From Terripilifer sp031921685 (GTDB taxonomy: Bacteria; Pseudomonadota; Alphaproteobacteria; Rhizobiales; Beijerinckiaceae), in assembly GCF_031921685.1 (NCBI RefSeq), contig NZ_JAPDHU010000002.1, forward strand, positions 1,674,001 through 1,738,000: 64,000 bases of DNA, in the 5' to 3' direction. Position numbers and translations under genes: made by a program. This document shows positions 33,866 through 42,456 of this stretch, in pieces (position 1 is the first letter of the stretch; every line of letters starts with the position of its first letter). Under the pieces are notes generated by a model. The model was not told the DNA's origin, searched no databases, and worked only from the letters and a program-made list of their open reading frames with translations.

Positions 33866-35056
33866 TCACTTCGGCGGATTGAGCTCTTTCCACGGATCCT
33901 TGACCGCCTTGATGGTCTCGATATCCGTGTTCACCAGCTTGCCGTTCTTCATTTCGCTACGCCGGATATAGATGTCCTGGATCATGTCGCGCGTCGCCGG
34001 ATCGATCGAGATCGGACCACGCGGACTGTCAGGATCTTTCCAGGCGGCGAAAAACTTCATCGCTTCGTCGCCGGTAAACTTGCCTTTGGTCGTCTTGATC
34101 AGCTCGAAAATGGCATGCGCGGCATCCCAGGCGGCCACCGAGGTAAAATTCGGAATAGCCTTGCCTTTGTATTCCTCATCCCAGGCTTTCAGGAACGCCG
34201 TATTGGCGGGCCGAACACCGGTGGTCGAATAATTGCCGGCAGTTACGATATCGGCGCCGAAGGCACCGATATTCGGCAATTCTTCGTCCGGCAGCAGATC
34301 ATGCGCGGAGACGATATTGATCCCCGCCTCGCGCAGGCCCAGATCCTTGATCGCCTTCATGATCGCGGTGGCCGCCGGCCCCGCCGGTACCCAGACGAAA
34401 GCCACGTCGGGCTTGGCGTCCTTGATGCGCTGCATGAACGGCGCGTAATCGGCGGACGCGGGCGGGAAGCGGACCGAGCCCAGCATCTGACCGCCGGCAT
34501 CGGTGAAGCCCTTGATGAAAGCGCCTTCCGCGTCATGACCGGGAATGAAATCGGCGACGGCGGAGAAGCCACGCTTCCATCCCTGTTTCACCGACCACGT
34601 GCCGATCGGCAGAGCGGTTTGCCAGAGCGTGAAGGAGAAGCGCGTCACATAAGGCGAGATACGCGGGATCGCGACGCCACCCGCATTGGTGATGACGAAG
34701 GGAATTTTCGCTTCCGCCGTCAGCGGCGCGATCGCCGCCGCCACCGGCGAAGCGACGACGCCCATCAGCATCTGCACGCGCTCGCGCGTGATCAATTCCT
34801 GTGCGACGCGCTTGCCGACCTCAGGCGCGCCCGTGTCGTCGCGACGAACGAACTCCACCTTGACGCCGGGCGGCAGGTCTTTGGTATGCAATTTGACGTA
34901 AAGGTTCAGGCCCTTTTCCATCTGATCGCCGGCCTGGGCGAGAAAGCCTGAATAGCTATTGACCCAGCCGATCTTGATGGTTTGCGCCGACGCAGTCGTC
35001 ACGGACCCGAGCGTCGCCACCGACGCCAGGGCAAATAACAATTTTCCTGATACCAT
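33866..35056 (-). CDS. Liv-type periplasmic substrate-binding protein (second system)
   Basis: This 396-residue type I binding protein starts at the ATG at 35056 after GGGAGAA. The signal peptide MVSGKLLFALASVATLGS ends at TASAQ. The mature protein begins TIKIGWVNSYSGFLAQAGDQ and contains FVRRDDTGAPEVGKRVAQEL and GVVASPVAAAIAPLTAEAKI, typical of Peripla_BP_6 proteins found with aromatic or amide catabolism genes. It is the first gene of the second Liv operon and is divergent from an LLM flavin monooxygenase, with a 360-base spacer carrying tandem repeats. The ligand may be the monooxygenase substrate. Confidence 0.91.
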   Translation of the reverse strand: MVSGKLLFALASVATLGSVTTASAQTIKIGWVNSYSGFLAQAGDQMEKGLNLYVKLHTKDLPPGVKVEFVRRDDTGAPEVGKRVAQELITRERVQMLMGVVASPVAAAIAPLTAEAKIPFVITNAGGVAIPRISPYVTRFSFTLWQTALPIGTWSVKQGWKRGFSAVADFIPGHDAEGAFIKGFTDAGGQMLGSVRFPPASADYAPFMQRIKDAKPDVAFVWVPAGPAATAIMKAIKDLGLREAGINIVSAHDLLPDEELPNIGAFGADIVTAGNYSTTGVRPANTAFLKAWDEEYKGKAIPNFTSVAAWDAAHAIFELIKTTKGKFTGDEAMKFFAAWKDPDSPRGPISIDPATRDMIQDIYIRRSEMKNGKLVNTDIETIKAVKDPWKELNPPK

Positions 35057-35416
35057 GCGCTTCTCCCATAAGAGCGTTCCGCGCAGACAGCGGTTTCCCG
35101 ACGCTCTCCCTTTCAAGCCACGCCCGCGTGACTTGCCCTCATCGGTATGCTGGCACTTTTTCGGGAGGAGCCGCAAGGCGGAATTTGCCGATTGTCCGCA
35201 AGGCGGAACGTGCCACCTCCCGTCCGATCAGGATCATGCGGCACCTCGCCCGCCCTGCGGGACAGTCGCCGATCGGCAGCTTCAAGATGATTTGATCGAC
35301 CTTGAAACTCTTCAGCCCGCACCAGCAACGGCTGCGGCCGCACGGCCTGGATTGACAGCTCCACCCTGGGGAGCTTGGCTAATGACCAAACCTCCAGATT
35401 CTCACGGTGAATTCCC
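35057..35416. other. 360-base divergent control region
   Basis: This is the region between the second Liv operon and the flavin monooxygenase gene. No gene was supported. It contains the tandem repeats at 35171-35214 and must contain both promoters. Confidence 0.6.
35171..35214. repeat. Tandem 19-base repeats with internal palindrome, period 25
   Basis: Two copies (35171-35189 and 35196-35214) share 17 of 19 bases and are 25 bases apart. Each begins with CCGCAAGGCGG, itself a dyad (CCGC-AAG-GCGG). Their place in the divergent spacer suggests paired regulator sites. Confidence 0.6.
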
Positions 35417-36754
35417 ATGGCAGACAAGAAAATGCTGCGGCTCGGCGCCTTCATGCGCCCGGCCAGCATCCACACCGGCGCCTGGCGCTATCCCGGCGGC
35501 TGGCCTGACGCCAATTTCAACTTCGCCAAGATCAAGCAGATGGCGCAAAGATTGGAACAGGCCAAATTCGACGCCTTCTTCATGGCCGACCATATGGCCG
35601 TGCTGAACATGCCGGCCAAGGCGCTGAAGCGCAGCCATACGGCAACATCCTTCGAGCCGTTCACGCTGCTATCAGCGCTCTCGCAAGCCACCGAACGCCT
35701 GGGCCTTGCGGCGACCGCCTCCACCACCTTCGATACGCCCTATCATATCGCACGGCGCTTCGCCTCGCTCGATCACATCAGCGGCGGCCGCGCGGCCTGG
35801 AATGTCGTCACCACCTCCAATCCGGACGCGGCTTTGAATTTCGGCCTGGACGAACATATGGAACACGGTGCGCGCTATCGCCGCGCCCGCGAATTCTTCG
35901 ATGTCGTCACCGGCCTGTGGGATAGCTGGGCCGACGATGCTTTCGTGCGCGACGTCGAGAACGGCATTTTCTTCGATCCCGACAAGATGCATGTGCTCGA
36001 CCACAAGGGCGAATTCCTCTCCGTGCGCGGGCCACTGAACATCGCCCGGCCGATCCAGGGCTGGCCGGTCATCGTCCAGGCTGGCTCCTCGGAGCCCGGC
36101 CGTCAGCTTGCTGCCGAAACCGCCGAAGCGGTCTTCACCGCCCAATCGAACCTCGCCGTCGGCCAGGCCTTCTACAAGGACGTGAAGGGCCGTATGGCCA
36201 AACTCGGCCGCTCGCCCGATCACATGAAAATCCTCCCCGCCGCTTTCGTTATGGTCGGCGAGACGCTCGATGAAGCCGAACGCAAGCGCGCCCTGCTTGA
36301 TAGCCTCGTCCATGACGACAGCGGCCTCGCCTCGCTCTCGATCGCGCTAGGCATGGATGCCTCCGGCTTCGACCTCGACGGACCGCTGCCCGACATTCCC
36401 GACACCAATGCCAGCAAGAGCGGCCGCGAACGCACCATCGAACTCGCCCGCCGCGAAAATCTCACCGTACGCCAGCTCGCCCAGCGCATCGGCGGCCACA
36501 CCGGCCTGCAATTCATCGGCACGGCCAAGACGATCGCCGACCAGATGGAGGAATGGCTGGTCACCGAGGGGTCCGACGGCTTTACCGTGCAATTCCCCTA
36601 TCTGCCCGGCGGCCTGGAAGACTTCGTCACCCTCGTCGTTCCGGAACTGCAGCGGCGCGGCATTTTCCGCACGGAATATGAAGGCAAGACCCTGCGCGAA
36701 AACCTCGATCTGCCGCGCCCGTCAAATCGCTTTTTTGCCGAAAAAGAGGCATAA
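35417..36754 (+). CDS. LLM class flavin-dependent monooxygenase (NtaA/SnaA/DszA group)
   Basis: This is a 445-residue member of the nitrilotriacetate monooxygenase group of bacterial luciferase-like enzymes. Landmarks are GAWRYPGGWPDANFNF near residues 22-37, FMADHMAVLNMPAKALKRSH, FEPFTLLSALSQATERLGL, GRAAWNVVTTSNPDAALNFG and QAGSSEPGRQLAAETAEAVF. These enzymes use reduced FMN supplied by a separate reductase to hydroxylate or cleave C-N or C-S bonds. No flavin reductase gene is nearby. It leads a plus-strand group with the small gene at 36776, opposite to the second Liv operon. Confidence 0.92.
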   Translation: MADKKMLRLGAFMRPASIHTGAWRYPGGWPDANFNFAKIKQMAQRLEQAKFDAFFMADHMAVLNMPAKALKRSHTATSFEPFTLLSALSQATERLGLAATASTTFDTPYHIARRFASLDHISGGRAAWNVVTTSNPDAALNFGLDEHMEHGARYRRAREFFDVVTGLWDSWADDAFVRDVENGIFFDPDKMHVLDHKGEFLSVRGPLNIARPIQGWPVIVQAGSSEPGRQLAAETAEAVFTAQSNLAVGQAFYKDVKGRMAKLGRSPDHMKILPAAFVMVGETLDEAERKRALLDSLVHDDSGLASLSIALGMDASGFDLDGPLPDIPDTNASKSGRERTIELARRENLTVRQLAQRIGGHTGLQFIGTAKTIADQMEEWLVTEGSDGFTVQFPYLPGGLEDFVTLVVPELQRRGIFRTEYEGKTLRENLDLPRPSNRFFAEKEA

Positions 36755-36775
36755 CGTTCTCTGCGGAGAACGAAT

Positions 36776-37159
36776 TTGGACGATCTGGTCGAGGACAGAA
36801 GCAAAGACAGAGAGAAGCTGGCGCTATGGCAGGGCTTTGACCCGACCGGCCATGGTGGCGGCTTGTCCTTGCGCAAAAGCCCGGCGCAGCGTTCCGCTCT
36901 GCGGCACATCAAGCAATGGACCCGCGAGCGCTTCCAACTGGGCGAGGATGAAACCATCCTCGTCGCCGAACTCGCCTGCGGCCTGCCCGGCTGCCCGCCG
37001 CTGGAAACCGTCATCGCCTTCTGGACGAACGATGGCGCCGATCGCCATCATATCAAGATTTTCAAGCCAGCGATCGAGGTAAGCGAAGACGATCTGCCGC
37101 CGCGATGGATGAAGAAAGCGCTCATCATCCACGACAGTTTCGGCTGCGACTGCTGTTGA
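36776..37159 (+). CDS. Conserved-looking hypothetical protein with Cys motifs
   Basis: This 127-residue protein starts with TTG at 36776; GGAG lies seven bases upstream, and no suitable ATG exists at the N-terminus. I do not recognise a family. It contains LACGLPGCPPLETVIAFW and ends in SFGCDCC, so five Cys residues could bind metal or an Fe-S centre. The middle part (HHIKIFKPAIEVSEDDLPPR) looks like a compact alpha/beta domain. It begins 21 bases after the flavin monooxygenase and is probably co-transcribed. A role in electron transfer or metal handling for that enzyme is speculation. Confidence 0.75.
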   Translation: MDDLVEDRSKDREKLALWQGFDPTGHGGGLSLRKSPAQRSALRHIKQWTRERFQLGEDETILVAELACGLPGCPPLETVIAFWTNDGADRHHIKIFKPAIEVSEDDLPPRWMKKALIIHDSFGCDCC

Positions 37160-37165
37160 AGGCTC

Positions 37166-37417
37166 TTAAGCTTCCGGCTTGGCATCGCGATAATAGGGAA
37201 CCACCTTGCCCGTCAGCTTGATGGTCATCGGATTGCCGTAGCGGTCCCGGGCCTTGCCGGCGGAAACGCGGATCCAGCCCTCGCTGATGCAATATTCTTC
37301 AACATTGTTCTTCTCGACGCCGTTGAAGCGGATGCCCACGTCACGCGACAGAATGGCCTCGTTGTAAAACGGGCTCTGCGGATTGGTGGACAGGCGATCA
37401 GGAAATTCTTCAGACAT
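37166..37417 (-). CDS. DUF3297 family protein
   Basis: This 83-residue protein carries the phrases FPDRLSTNPQSPFYNEAIL, GIRFNGVEKNNVEEYCISEG and DRYGNPMTIKLTGKV, which match the DUF3297 family common in proteobacteria. Function is unknown. The start at 37417 gives the usual MSEEFPDRL N-terminus; a start five codons earlier at 37432 is possible. It converges on the Cys-rich small gene with six bases between, and is unlikely to be part of that pathway. Confidence 0.85.
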   Translation of the reverse strand: MSEEFPDRLSTNPQSPFYNEAILSRDVGIRFNGVEKNNVEEYCISEGWIRVSAGKARDRYGNPMTIKLTGKVVPYYRDAKPEA

Positions 37418-37564
37418 CGGGATTCCATGCAAATCAGGTCAGCGGGGTCCTAGCATGAACTGCCATGGCGGCAAAACCACCGCGGGAACCCCTTTCCCCA
37501 TGGCCATGTTTCCCATAAAACACCGGCGACACAGCAAAAACAGACAAATGGAGCGAAACGTCAC

Positions 37565-38509
37565 ATGAGCGGCCCCCAACTCAAGACCGTCACCCGCACG
37601 CAAGGCAACAATGCCGCCGTCAAAAACGGCACGGTGAAGCCGAAGACCTTTGAATTCGACTTCGTCGAAGTGGAACCGCTGATCGCCGGCTTCCGCCGCA
37701 TGGTGCGCGCCTCCGAATTCGACATCTGCGAGATGGCGATCACCACCTATATCTGCGCCAAGGCGCACGGGAAGAAGATAACCGCCGTGGCGACGCCGCT
37801 GGTGCGCGCCTTCCACCACGGCGCCATCCTCGTCAACGCCAAGGCCGGCATCAAGACGCCGAAGGATCTCGAAGGCAAGAAGGTCGGCGTCAACCGCGGC
37901 TATACGGTGACCACCGGCGTGTGGGCCCGTGCGATCCTGCAAGAAGAACATGGCGTCGACCTGTCGAAGATCACCTGGGTTCTCTCCGGCGACGAGCATG
38001 TCGCCGAATATGTGCCGCCGGCCAATGTGGTGCCGATCGAAGCCGGCAAGAAGATGGAAGACCTGCTGATCTCCGGCGAACTCGTCGCCGCGATCGGTGT
38101 CGACGTCAAACATCCCGACATCCAGCCGCTTATTCCCAATGCATTGGAAGCGGGCCTGAAGGCTCTGCGCGAGCGTGGCCATTATCCGATCAATCATCTC
38201 GTCGTCATCAAGGACGAGCTGCTGGAACAACATCCCGATCTCGCCGCCGACGTGTTCAACGCCTTCGCCGAGTCGAAACGGCTTTATGTCGAGAAGCTGA
38301 AAGCCGGCCAGATCGATAAAATGACCGATGTCGACGAAGTCCATAAACACGTCCTCGACATCACCGGCGAGCCCCTGCCCTATGGCGTCGAGCCTAATCG
38401 CAAGGTCATCGAAAACCTCATCGACCATGCGCTGACACAGGGTATCATCAAGCAGAAGGTCAAAGTCGAGGATCTGTTCGCCAAGGGCACCACGGGGCTC
38501 GTCGGCTGA
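37565..38509 (+). CDS. 4,5-dihydroxyphthalate decarboxylase-like protein (periplasmic-binding-protein fold)
   Basis: This 314-residue protein belongs to the group named after 4,5-dihydroxyphthalate decarboxylase (Pht5-like), which shares the type II binding-protein fold. Visible are ASEFDICEMAITTYICAKA, GAILVNAKAGIKTPKDLEG and GYTVTTGVWARAILQEEHG. There is no signal peptide, which fits a cytoplasmic enzyme better than a transport protein. Its stop shares one base with the next start (TGATG). Members of this family also occur without any phthalate genes, so the name should not be taken as proof of substrate. Confidence 0.83.
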   Translation: MSGPQLKTVTRTQGNNAAVKNGTVKPKTFEFDFVEVEPLIAGFRRMVRASEFDICEMAITTYICAKAHGKKITAVATPLVRAFHHGAILVNAKAGIKTPKDLEGKKVGVNRGYTVTTGVWARAILQEEHGVDLSKITWVLSGDEHVAEYVPPANVVPIEAGKKMEDLLISGELVAAIGVDVKHPDIQPLIPNALEAGLKALRERGHYPINHLVVIKDELLEQHPDLAADVFNAFAESKRLYVEKLKAGQIDKMTDVDEVHKHVLDITGEPLPYGVEPNRKVIENLIDHALTQGIIKQKVKVEDLFAKGTTGLVG

Positions 38510-38934
38510 TGGTCGATATCGTCCCCACCCACCGCCTCACCCACGAAGCGACCATGAAAATGCTCGCTGCCGGCGTCGCGAAGGCGGACGAGATCGGCGT
38601 CAAGATCGCGCTCGCGGTGTGCGATCAGAGCTGCCAGCTTCTCGGCTATCTGGTGATGGACGGCGCGCGCTTCTTTGCCGCCCGCACCACCACCAAGAAA
38701 GCCATGACAGCCGCCTCGCAGAGACTGCCGACCGGCTATGCGGCACCGGAGCAGGTGCTGAGCATGCAGATCCGCATGGATGGCGATTTCACCAACATGC
38801 CCGGCGGTTTCCCGATCGTCTATGATGGCCAGGTGATCGGCGGCATCGGCGCCGGCGGGGCCAAGCAGGAAGAAGATGTCATCGTCGCCAAGGCGGCTCT
38901 TGCCGCTTTGGGATTGCCGGAGACGAAGGCTTAA
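38509..38934 (+). CDS. GlcG/HbpS family heme-binding-like protein
   Basis: This 141-residue protein of the GlcG/HbpS (DUF336) family has LTHEATMKMLAAGVAKADEI, VCDQSCQLLGYLVMDGARFF and the glycine-rich GGFPIVYDGQVIGGIGAGG. Relatives bind heme or corrinoids, or act as accessory proteins in diol and glycolate metabolism. It overlaps the decarboxylase-like gene by one base, which implies coupled expression. Its stop codon overlaps that of the convergent hydrolase gene. Confidence 0.85.
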   Translation: MVDIVPTHRLTHEATMKMLAAGVAKADEIGVKIALAVCDQSCQLLGYLVMDGARFFAARTTTKKAMTAASQRLPTGYAAPEQVLSMQIRMDGDFTNMPGGFPIVYDGQVIGGIGAGGAKQEEDVIVAKAALAALGLPETKA

Positions 38935-39779
38935 AACTTCTTGAGAAAATCGAGCAGAACCGGATTGGTCGCCGCTTCGGTCTGCTCAGACACTGGCACG
39001 TTCCAGAATTCCGACTTCGGCAGGCATTCGTGCAGATACCACGCTGCCGAAGTCGCATGGGACGCATCATTGCCGGGCACGACCAACGCGGGCACCTGAC
39101 AGGCCAACATTTCTTCCGGCTCGGCACCAGGTGCCGTATCGCGATCATACATGGTGCGGCCGAACGCCTCGACGATCAGAGCATAGCGCCCGACATCCTG
39201 CTGCACATAGTCGGCCGCGAATTTGGCATCATGCTTGATCACCGAAGCCCACGGACCGCCACGTGAATCGGCATTGAAGGCCTTGCCCTCGGCCTTCACC
39301 AGATCGACCACTGCCTGCAAGCCGTTGGCACGCACGAAACCCAAATGCTCGGCGAAACGCTGCAAGCTCGCCAGACGGTATTTCGCCCCGCCCACCGGCC
39401 AGAACAGCACCATGCTGCGCACGCGCTCAGGATGCATGACGCCGAAAGCCGCCACCGGACAGCAGCCCATGCAGCCGCCCATGAGATACGCCTTGTCGAT
39501 CTTCAGATGATCGAGCAGGCCGATGCCTTGCTGCACATAATCAGAGAAGCCGACCTTCTCGACGCGACCGCCCGAGTGGCCGCATTCACGCCGGTCGAAG
39601 ATGATGCAGGAATAATGGCGCGACAGATGATCGACCGGTTTGATCTTCGCATAAACGCCTTGGGTCGACCATTTTTCCAAGGTCGCATCGAAACCACCGG
39701 GCGCATACATCAACAGCGGATCACCGGAGCCGATGACCTGATAGCGCGTTGCGATGCCGTCGATATCCACGATGTCCAT
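38931..39779 (-). CDS. Alpha/beta hydrolase with cysteine nucleophile
   Basis: This 282-residue alpha/beta hydrolase has the oxyanion region PLLMYAPGGFDAT, the strand IIFDRRECGHSGG and the nucleophile elbow LMGGCMGCCPVAAFG, where residue 103 is Cys instead of Ser. The acid and base may be Asp and His in VVPGNDASHATSAAWYLHE. A Cys nucleophile is known in dienelactone hydrolases, so lactone or ester ring-opening is possible. The gene shares a TTAA with the convergent GlcG stop and is preceded closely by the PanB-like gene on the same strand. Confidence 0.86.
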   Translation of the reverse strand: MDIVDIDGIATRYQVIGSGDPLLMYAPGGFDATLEKWSTQGVYAKIKPVDHLSRHYSCIIFDRRECGHSGGRVEKVGFSDYVQQGIGLLDHLKIDKAYLMGGCMGCCPVAAFGVMHPERVRSMVLFWPVGGAKYRLASLQRFAEHLGFVRANGLQAVVDLVKAEGKAFNADSRGGPWASVIKHDAKFAADYVQQDVGRYALIVEAFGRTMYDRDTAPGAEPEEMLACQVPALVVPGNDASHATSAAWYLHECLPKSEFWNVPVSEQTEAATNPVLLDFLKKF

Positions 39780-39796
39780 TCATTCAACCCCTGCAT

Positions 39797-40606
39797 TCAA
39801 CCCTTGATCTGCTTGCCCGCTCTCGCATCGGCGACCAGCGCCGCGAAAGCATCCACCGTGCCCTGCGCCGTGTTGAAATAGGTCTCGGTTTTCGAGGTCA
39901 GCCACTTCTCGCCATAGCCGAGAACCGTCTGCGCCAACCGCACGCGACCGTCGAGCCACGGGCCGCCACCGAACCCGCCAATCACCGGGATATCAACGGC
40001 CTCCACCACGGCTTTGCCGGCGACCGGGCCTGAATTGGTGAAGTCGAGCAGAGCCGCACCGGCATCTTCCAGCATCTTCGCTTCTTCGACCAGACGCTCG
40101 GCGGCTTCCGCGCTCGCCTGCGCGCCGGCCGAATTCTGCGCGCTATAGGGGATGCCGAACTTCATCGCCGTCTGCGGCGTCAAACCAAATTGCGCGAACA
40201 CCGGAATGCCGGCACGCGTCAAAGCCTCGACGGCTTCCGGATAATCGGCCGAGCCGTCGAGCTTGATCATGTCGGCACCGCCTTCCTTGACGATGCGCAC
40301 CGCAGCCTTGAGGGCGCTGTCGATCCCCTCCTGCAATGGCCCATAAGGCATGTCGCAGGAGACCAGTACCCGCGTCGCGGCCCGCCGCACGGCCTTGCAG
40401 CAGATGAGGATTTCATCGAGCGTCACCTGCAGCGGATTGCTGTGGCCCCACAGATTGGCGCCAACGGAATCGCCAATCGAAATGAAATCGACGCCAGCGC
40501 GTTCCGCGAAGCGCGTCGTCGGATAGTCCCAGGCGACGACGCCAATGCTCTTTTTGCCGTCGCGTTTCATCTGCTGCAGCATCGGAATGGTGACGGGCTC
40601 GGACAT
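39797..40606 (-). CDS. PanB-like (ketopantoate hydroxymethyltransferase family) protein, paralogue
   Basis: This 269-residue TIM-barrel protein of the PanB/PEP-mutase superfamily has GDSVGANLWGHSNPLQVT near the first metal ligand, CDMPYGPLQEGIDSA near the second, MIKLDGSADYPEAVEAL and FGLTPQTAMKFG. In E. coli PanB a catalytic Glu lies in a Leu-Glu-Cys stretch; the matching site here reads LLDFTNSGPVAG and lacks it. It therefore probably does not make pantoate. The ATG at 40606 follows GGGAAG. It is 17 bases upstream of the hydrolase gene and 86 downstream of the alcohol dehydrogenase, likely one operon. Confidence 0.82.
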   Translation of the reverse strand: MSEPVTIPMLQQMKRDGKKSIGVVAWDYPTTRFAERAGVDFISIGDSVGANLWGHSNPLQVTLDEILICCKAVRRAATRVLVSCDMPYGPLQEGIDSALKAAVRIVKEGGADMIKLDGSADYPEAVEALTRAGIPVFAQFGLTPQTAMKFGIPYSAQNSAGAQASAEAAERLVEEAKMLEDAGAALLDFTNSGPVAGKAVVEAVDIPVIGGFGGGPWLDGRVRLAQTVLGYGEKWLTSKTETYFNTAQGTVDAFAALVADARAGKQIKG

Positions 40607-40692
40607 GGTTCTTCCCAATCAAGCAGAATTTGAGCGCAGTCTCGGTCGCTCCTGCATGGAGCGACCGAGACGAGGATAATAGCGTCAGCCGA

Positions 40693-41808
40693 TCACATCC
40701 ACGGCATCAGCGAAGCGTGGATCACATCCTTTACGGCGCCGTCCTTGTTGCCCACCGACCTGATGGCGAGATCGACATCCTTCAAGCCGAACTTGTGCGT
40801 GGTCACCAGTTCCAGCGGGAAGCGCTTGGACGCAAGCTGTTCCAGCGCCAGTTCGCAGGCGCGGTAGCTGTGGCCGCGTGCGCTACGCAGGGTGATGTAT
40901 TTCGTCGTCATCTTGCCGATCGGGAAGTTCGGAAACTCCGGCATTTCCCCTTGCACGACCATGACGCCGGCCTTGCGCTTCAGCGCTTCGATGCCGAGCA
41001 GGATCGGTACGGTGCCCGCCCCCGCCGTGCAGTCGAGGACCACGTCGACGCCCTTGCCCTCGGTATATTGCATGATCTTTTCGAGCGGATCTTCCTTCTG
41101 CACGTCGATCGTGTGATCGGCGCCGAGTTTCTTCGCCACTTCCAGCCGCGCGCCATCCTTCGACGTGCCGGTGATGATGATGTTCTTGGCGCCCGCCTGT
41201 TTGCAGATCACCGTCTGCGACAGACCCTGCTGGCCAGGCCCCTGAATCAAGACGGTTGAATTGTAGCCAACCCCGCCTTCGAACAACGACCACTCGATCC
41301 CATTCGCCATCGGCGTCACGAGGCCCGCAAGTTCCGGCGACACGCCCTTGGGCACATGGTGAACGACGGCATTCCACGGCAGATAGACATATTGCGAGAA
41401 GCCGCCCCACAGATGCGGCGCCTTCTCGGCCGACGTATAGCCATAGCGGATGCTGTCAGGATTGTTGCGCCAGTCTGTGTTTTCGCAATGGCGATATTCG
41501 CCGCGATGGCACCATTCGCATTTGCCGCACATGACGTAGTGCTCGACGAAAACCAGATCGCCTTCCTTGAAGCCTTTGCGCTTGGTGAATTCGCGCCCAG
41601 CCTTGGCGATATAGCCGATGTTTTCGTGGCCCATGATCACCGGCGCCTTGGTCGGCGGATGGGCGTAAAGCTTGACGTCGGTGCCGCAGATACCGGCCAC
41701 TTCCATCTTCATCAACGCGCCATCGACGGGCACGTCGGGCATCGGATATTCGAGAATCTCGGTCTTGCTCGGCGCAGTTCTAACGGCTGCGAGAACCTTC
41801 TCCACCAC
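40693..41808 (-). CDS. Zinc-dependent medium-chain alcohol dehydrogenase
   Basis: This 371-residue MDR enzyme has the catalytic zinc site CGTDVKLYAHPP with GHENIGYI, the structural zinc cluster CGKCEWCHRGEYRHC, and a nucleotide motif IQGPGQQGLSQTVICK. It resembles threonine dehydrogenase and sorbitol dehydrogenase types. A long segment after the structural zinc (NPDSIRYGYTSAEKAPHLWG) marks an unusual subfamily that acts on larger substrates. It is first in a minus-strand operon with the PanB-like and hydrolase genes. Confidence 0.9.
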   Translation of the reverse strand: MVEKVLAAVRTAPSKTEILEYPMPDVPVDGALMKMEVAGICGTDVKLYAHPPTKAPVIMGHENIGYIAKAGREFTKRKGFKEGDLVFVEHYVMCGKCEWCHRGEYRHCENTDWRNNPDSIRYGYTSAEKAPHLWGGFSQYVYLPWNAVVHHVPKGVSPELAGLVTPMANGIEWSLFEGGVGYNSTVLIQGPGQQGLSQTVICKQAGAKNIIITGTSKDGARLEVAKKLGADHTIDVQKEDPLEKIMQYTEGKGVDVVLDCTAGAGTVPILLGIEALKRKAGVMVVQGEMPEFPNFPIGKMTTKYITLRSARGHSYRACELALEQLASKRFPLELVTTHKFGLKDVDLAIRSVGNKDGAVKDVIHASLMPWM

Positions 41809-41932
41809 GGCGTATTCCTCCGACCTTAGTTTTGCGACACCTGTATTGCTGGCGCCGTTCTAGGACAGATGCCGTAGCGGTCAAGGGTGAACTATATGTC
41901 CGTTATTTCGGCCGGCTTTATTGTGGCCGCCT

Positions 41933-42403
41933 TTATCGAGGTCGTTTTGGCACGATGAGTTTCGCCGTCATCACCTGAACGGTCTCGCCTTTCTGGTTCT
42001 TCGTCTCGTTGCGCATCAACACCATGCCGCGATCAGGGCGCGATTTTGATGGCGTGACCTCCACGACATGGCTTTCGACGGTCAGCACGTCGCCAGGGCG
42101 TGTCGGGCGCGGCCAAGTCACTTCTCCACCCGCACCGATAATGCCGCCGGCGAGTCGCGCGCCGGATTCGACCAGCAGCTTCATGGTGATGCCCATCGTA
42201 TGCCAGCCGCTGGCCGCCAGGCCGCCAAACAGACTGTCTTTCGCCGCCTCTTCATCGAGATGGAAGGGCTGCGGATCGAACTGAACCGCAAAAGCTTTGA
42301 TCTGCGCTGCATCGAGCGCATGGCTCCCGGTGGTGAAATGCTGCCCAGCCTGAAGATCGTCCAGATAGTACAGCGCGCGGTCGTCCGACTTGCCACTCGA
42401 CAT
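41933..42403 (-). CDS. MaoC-like (R)-specific enoyl-CoA hydratase domain protein
   Basis: This 156-residue hot-dog-fold protein contains the MaoC hydratase region FAVQFDPQPFHLDEEAAK with the catalytic Asp and His, then LFGGLAASGWHTMGITMKL. It is expected to hydrate 2-enoyl-CoA thioesters or a related acyl compound. It is divergent from an HxlR regulator, with a direct repeat between them. It may be under that regulator. Confidence 0.9.
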   Translation of the reverse strand: MSSGKSDDRALYYLDDLQAGQHFTTGSHALDAAQIKAFAVQFDPQPFHLDEEAAKDSLFGGLAASGWHTMGITMKLLVESGARLAGGIIGAGGEVTWPRPTRPGDVLTVESHVVEVTPSKSRPDRGMVLMRNETKNQKGETVQVMTAKLIVPKRPR

Positions 42404-42417
42404 GGCCTCACCCTTTC

Positions 42418-42444
42418 GTTACTTGCATCATGATAGTTACTGGC
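42418..42444. promoter_or_regulatory. Direct repeat in maoC-hxlR divergent spacer
   Basis: GTTACTTGC (42418-42426) is repeated as GTTACTGGC (42436-42444), eight of nine bases equal, at an 18-base period. It lies just before the HxlR gene start and after the MaoC start. Spacing near two helical turns fits a dimeric regulator such as HxlR. Confidence 0.45.
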
Positions 42445-42456
42445 GTATCAGATCTC

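Noticed and set aside
35171..35214. CRISPR-like repeat
   Set aside because: There are only two copies with a six-base spacer, far too short and too few for an array.
37565..38509. True phthalate degradation cluster
   Set aside because: No phthalate dioxygenase, dihydrodiol dehydrogenase or phthalate transporter is present. The family name alone is not evidence.
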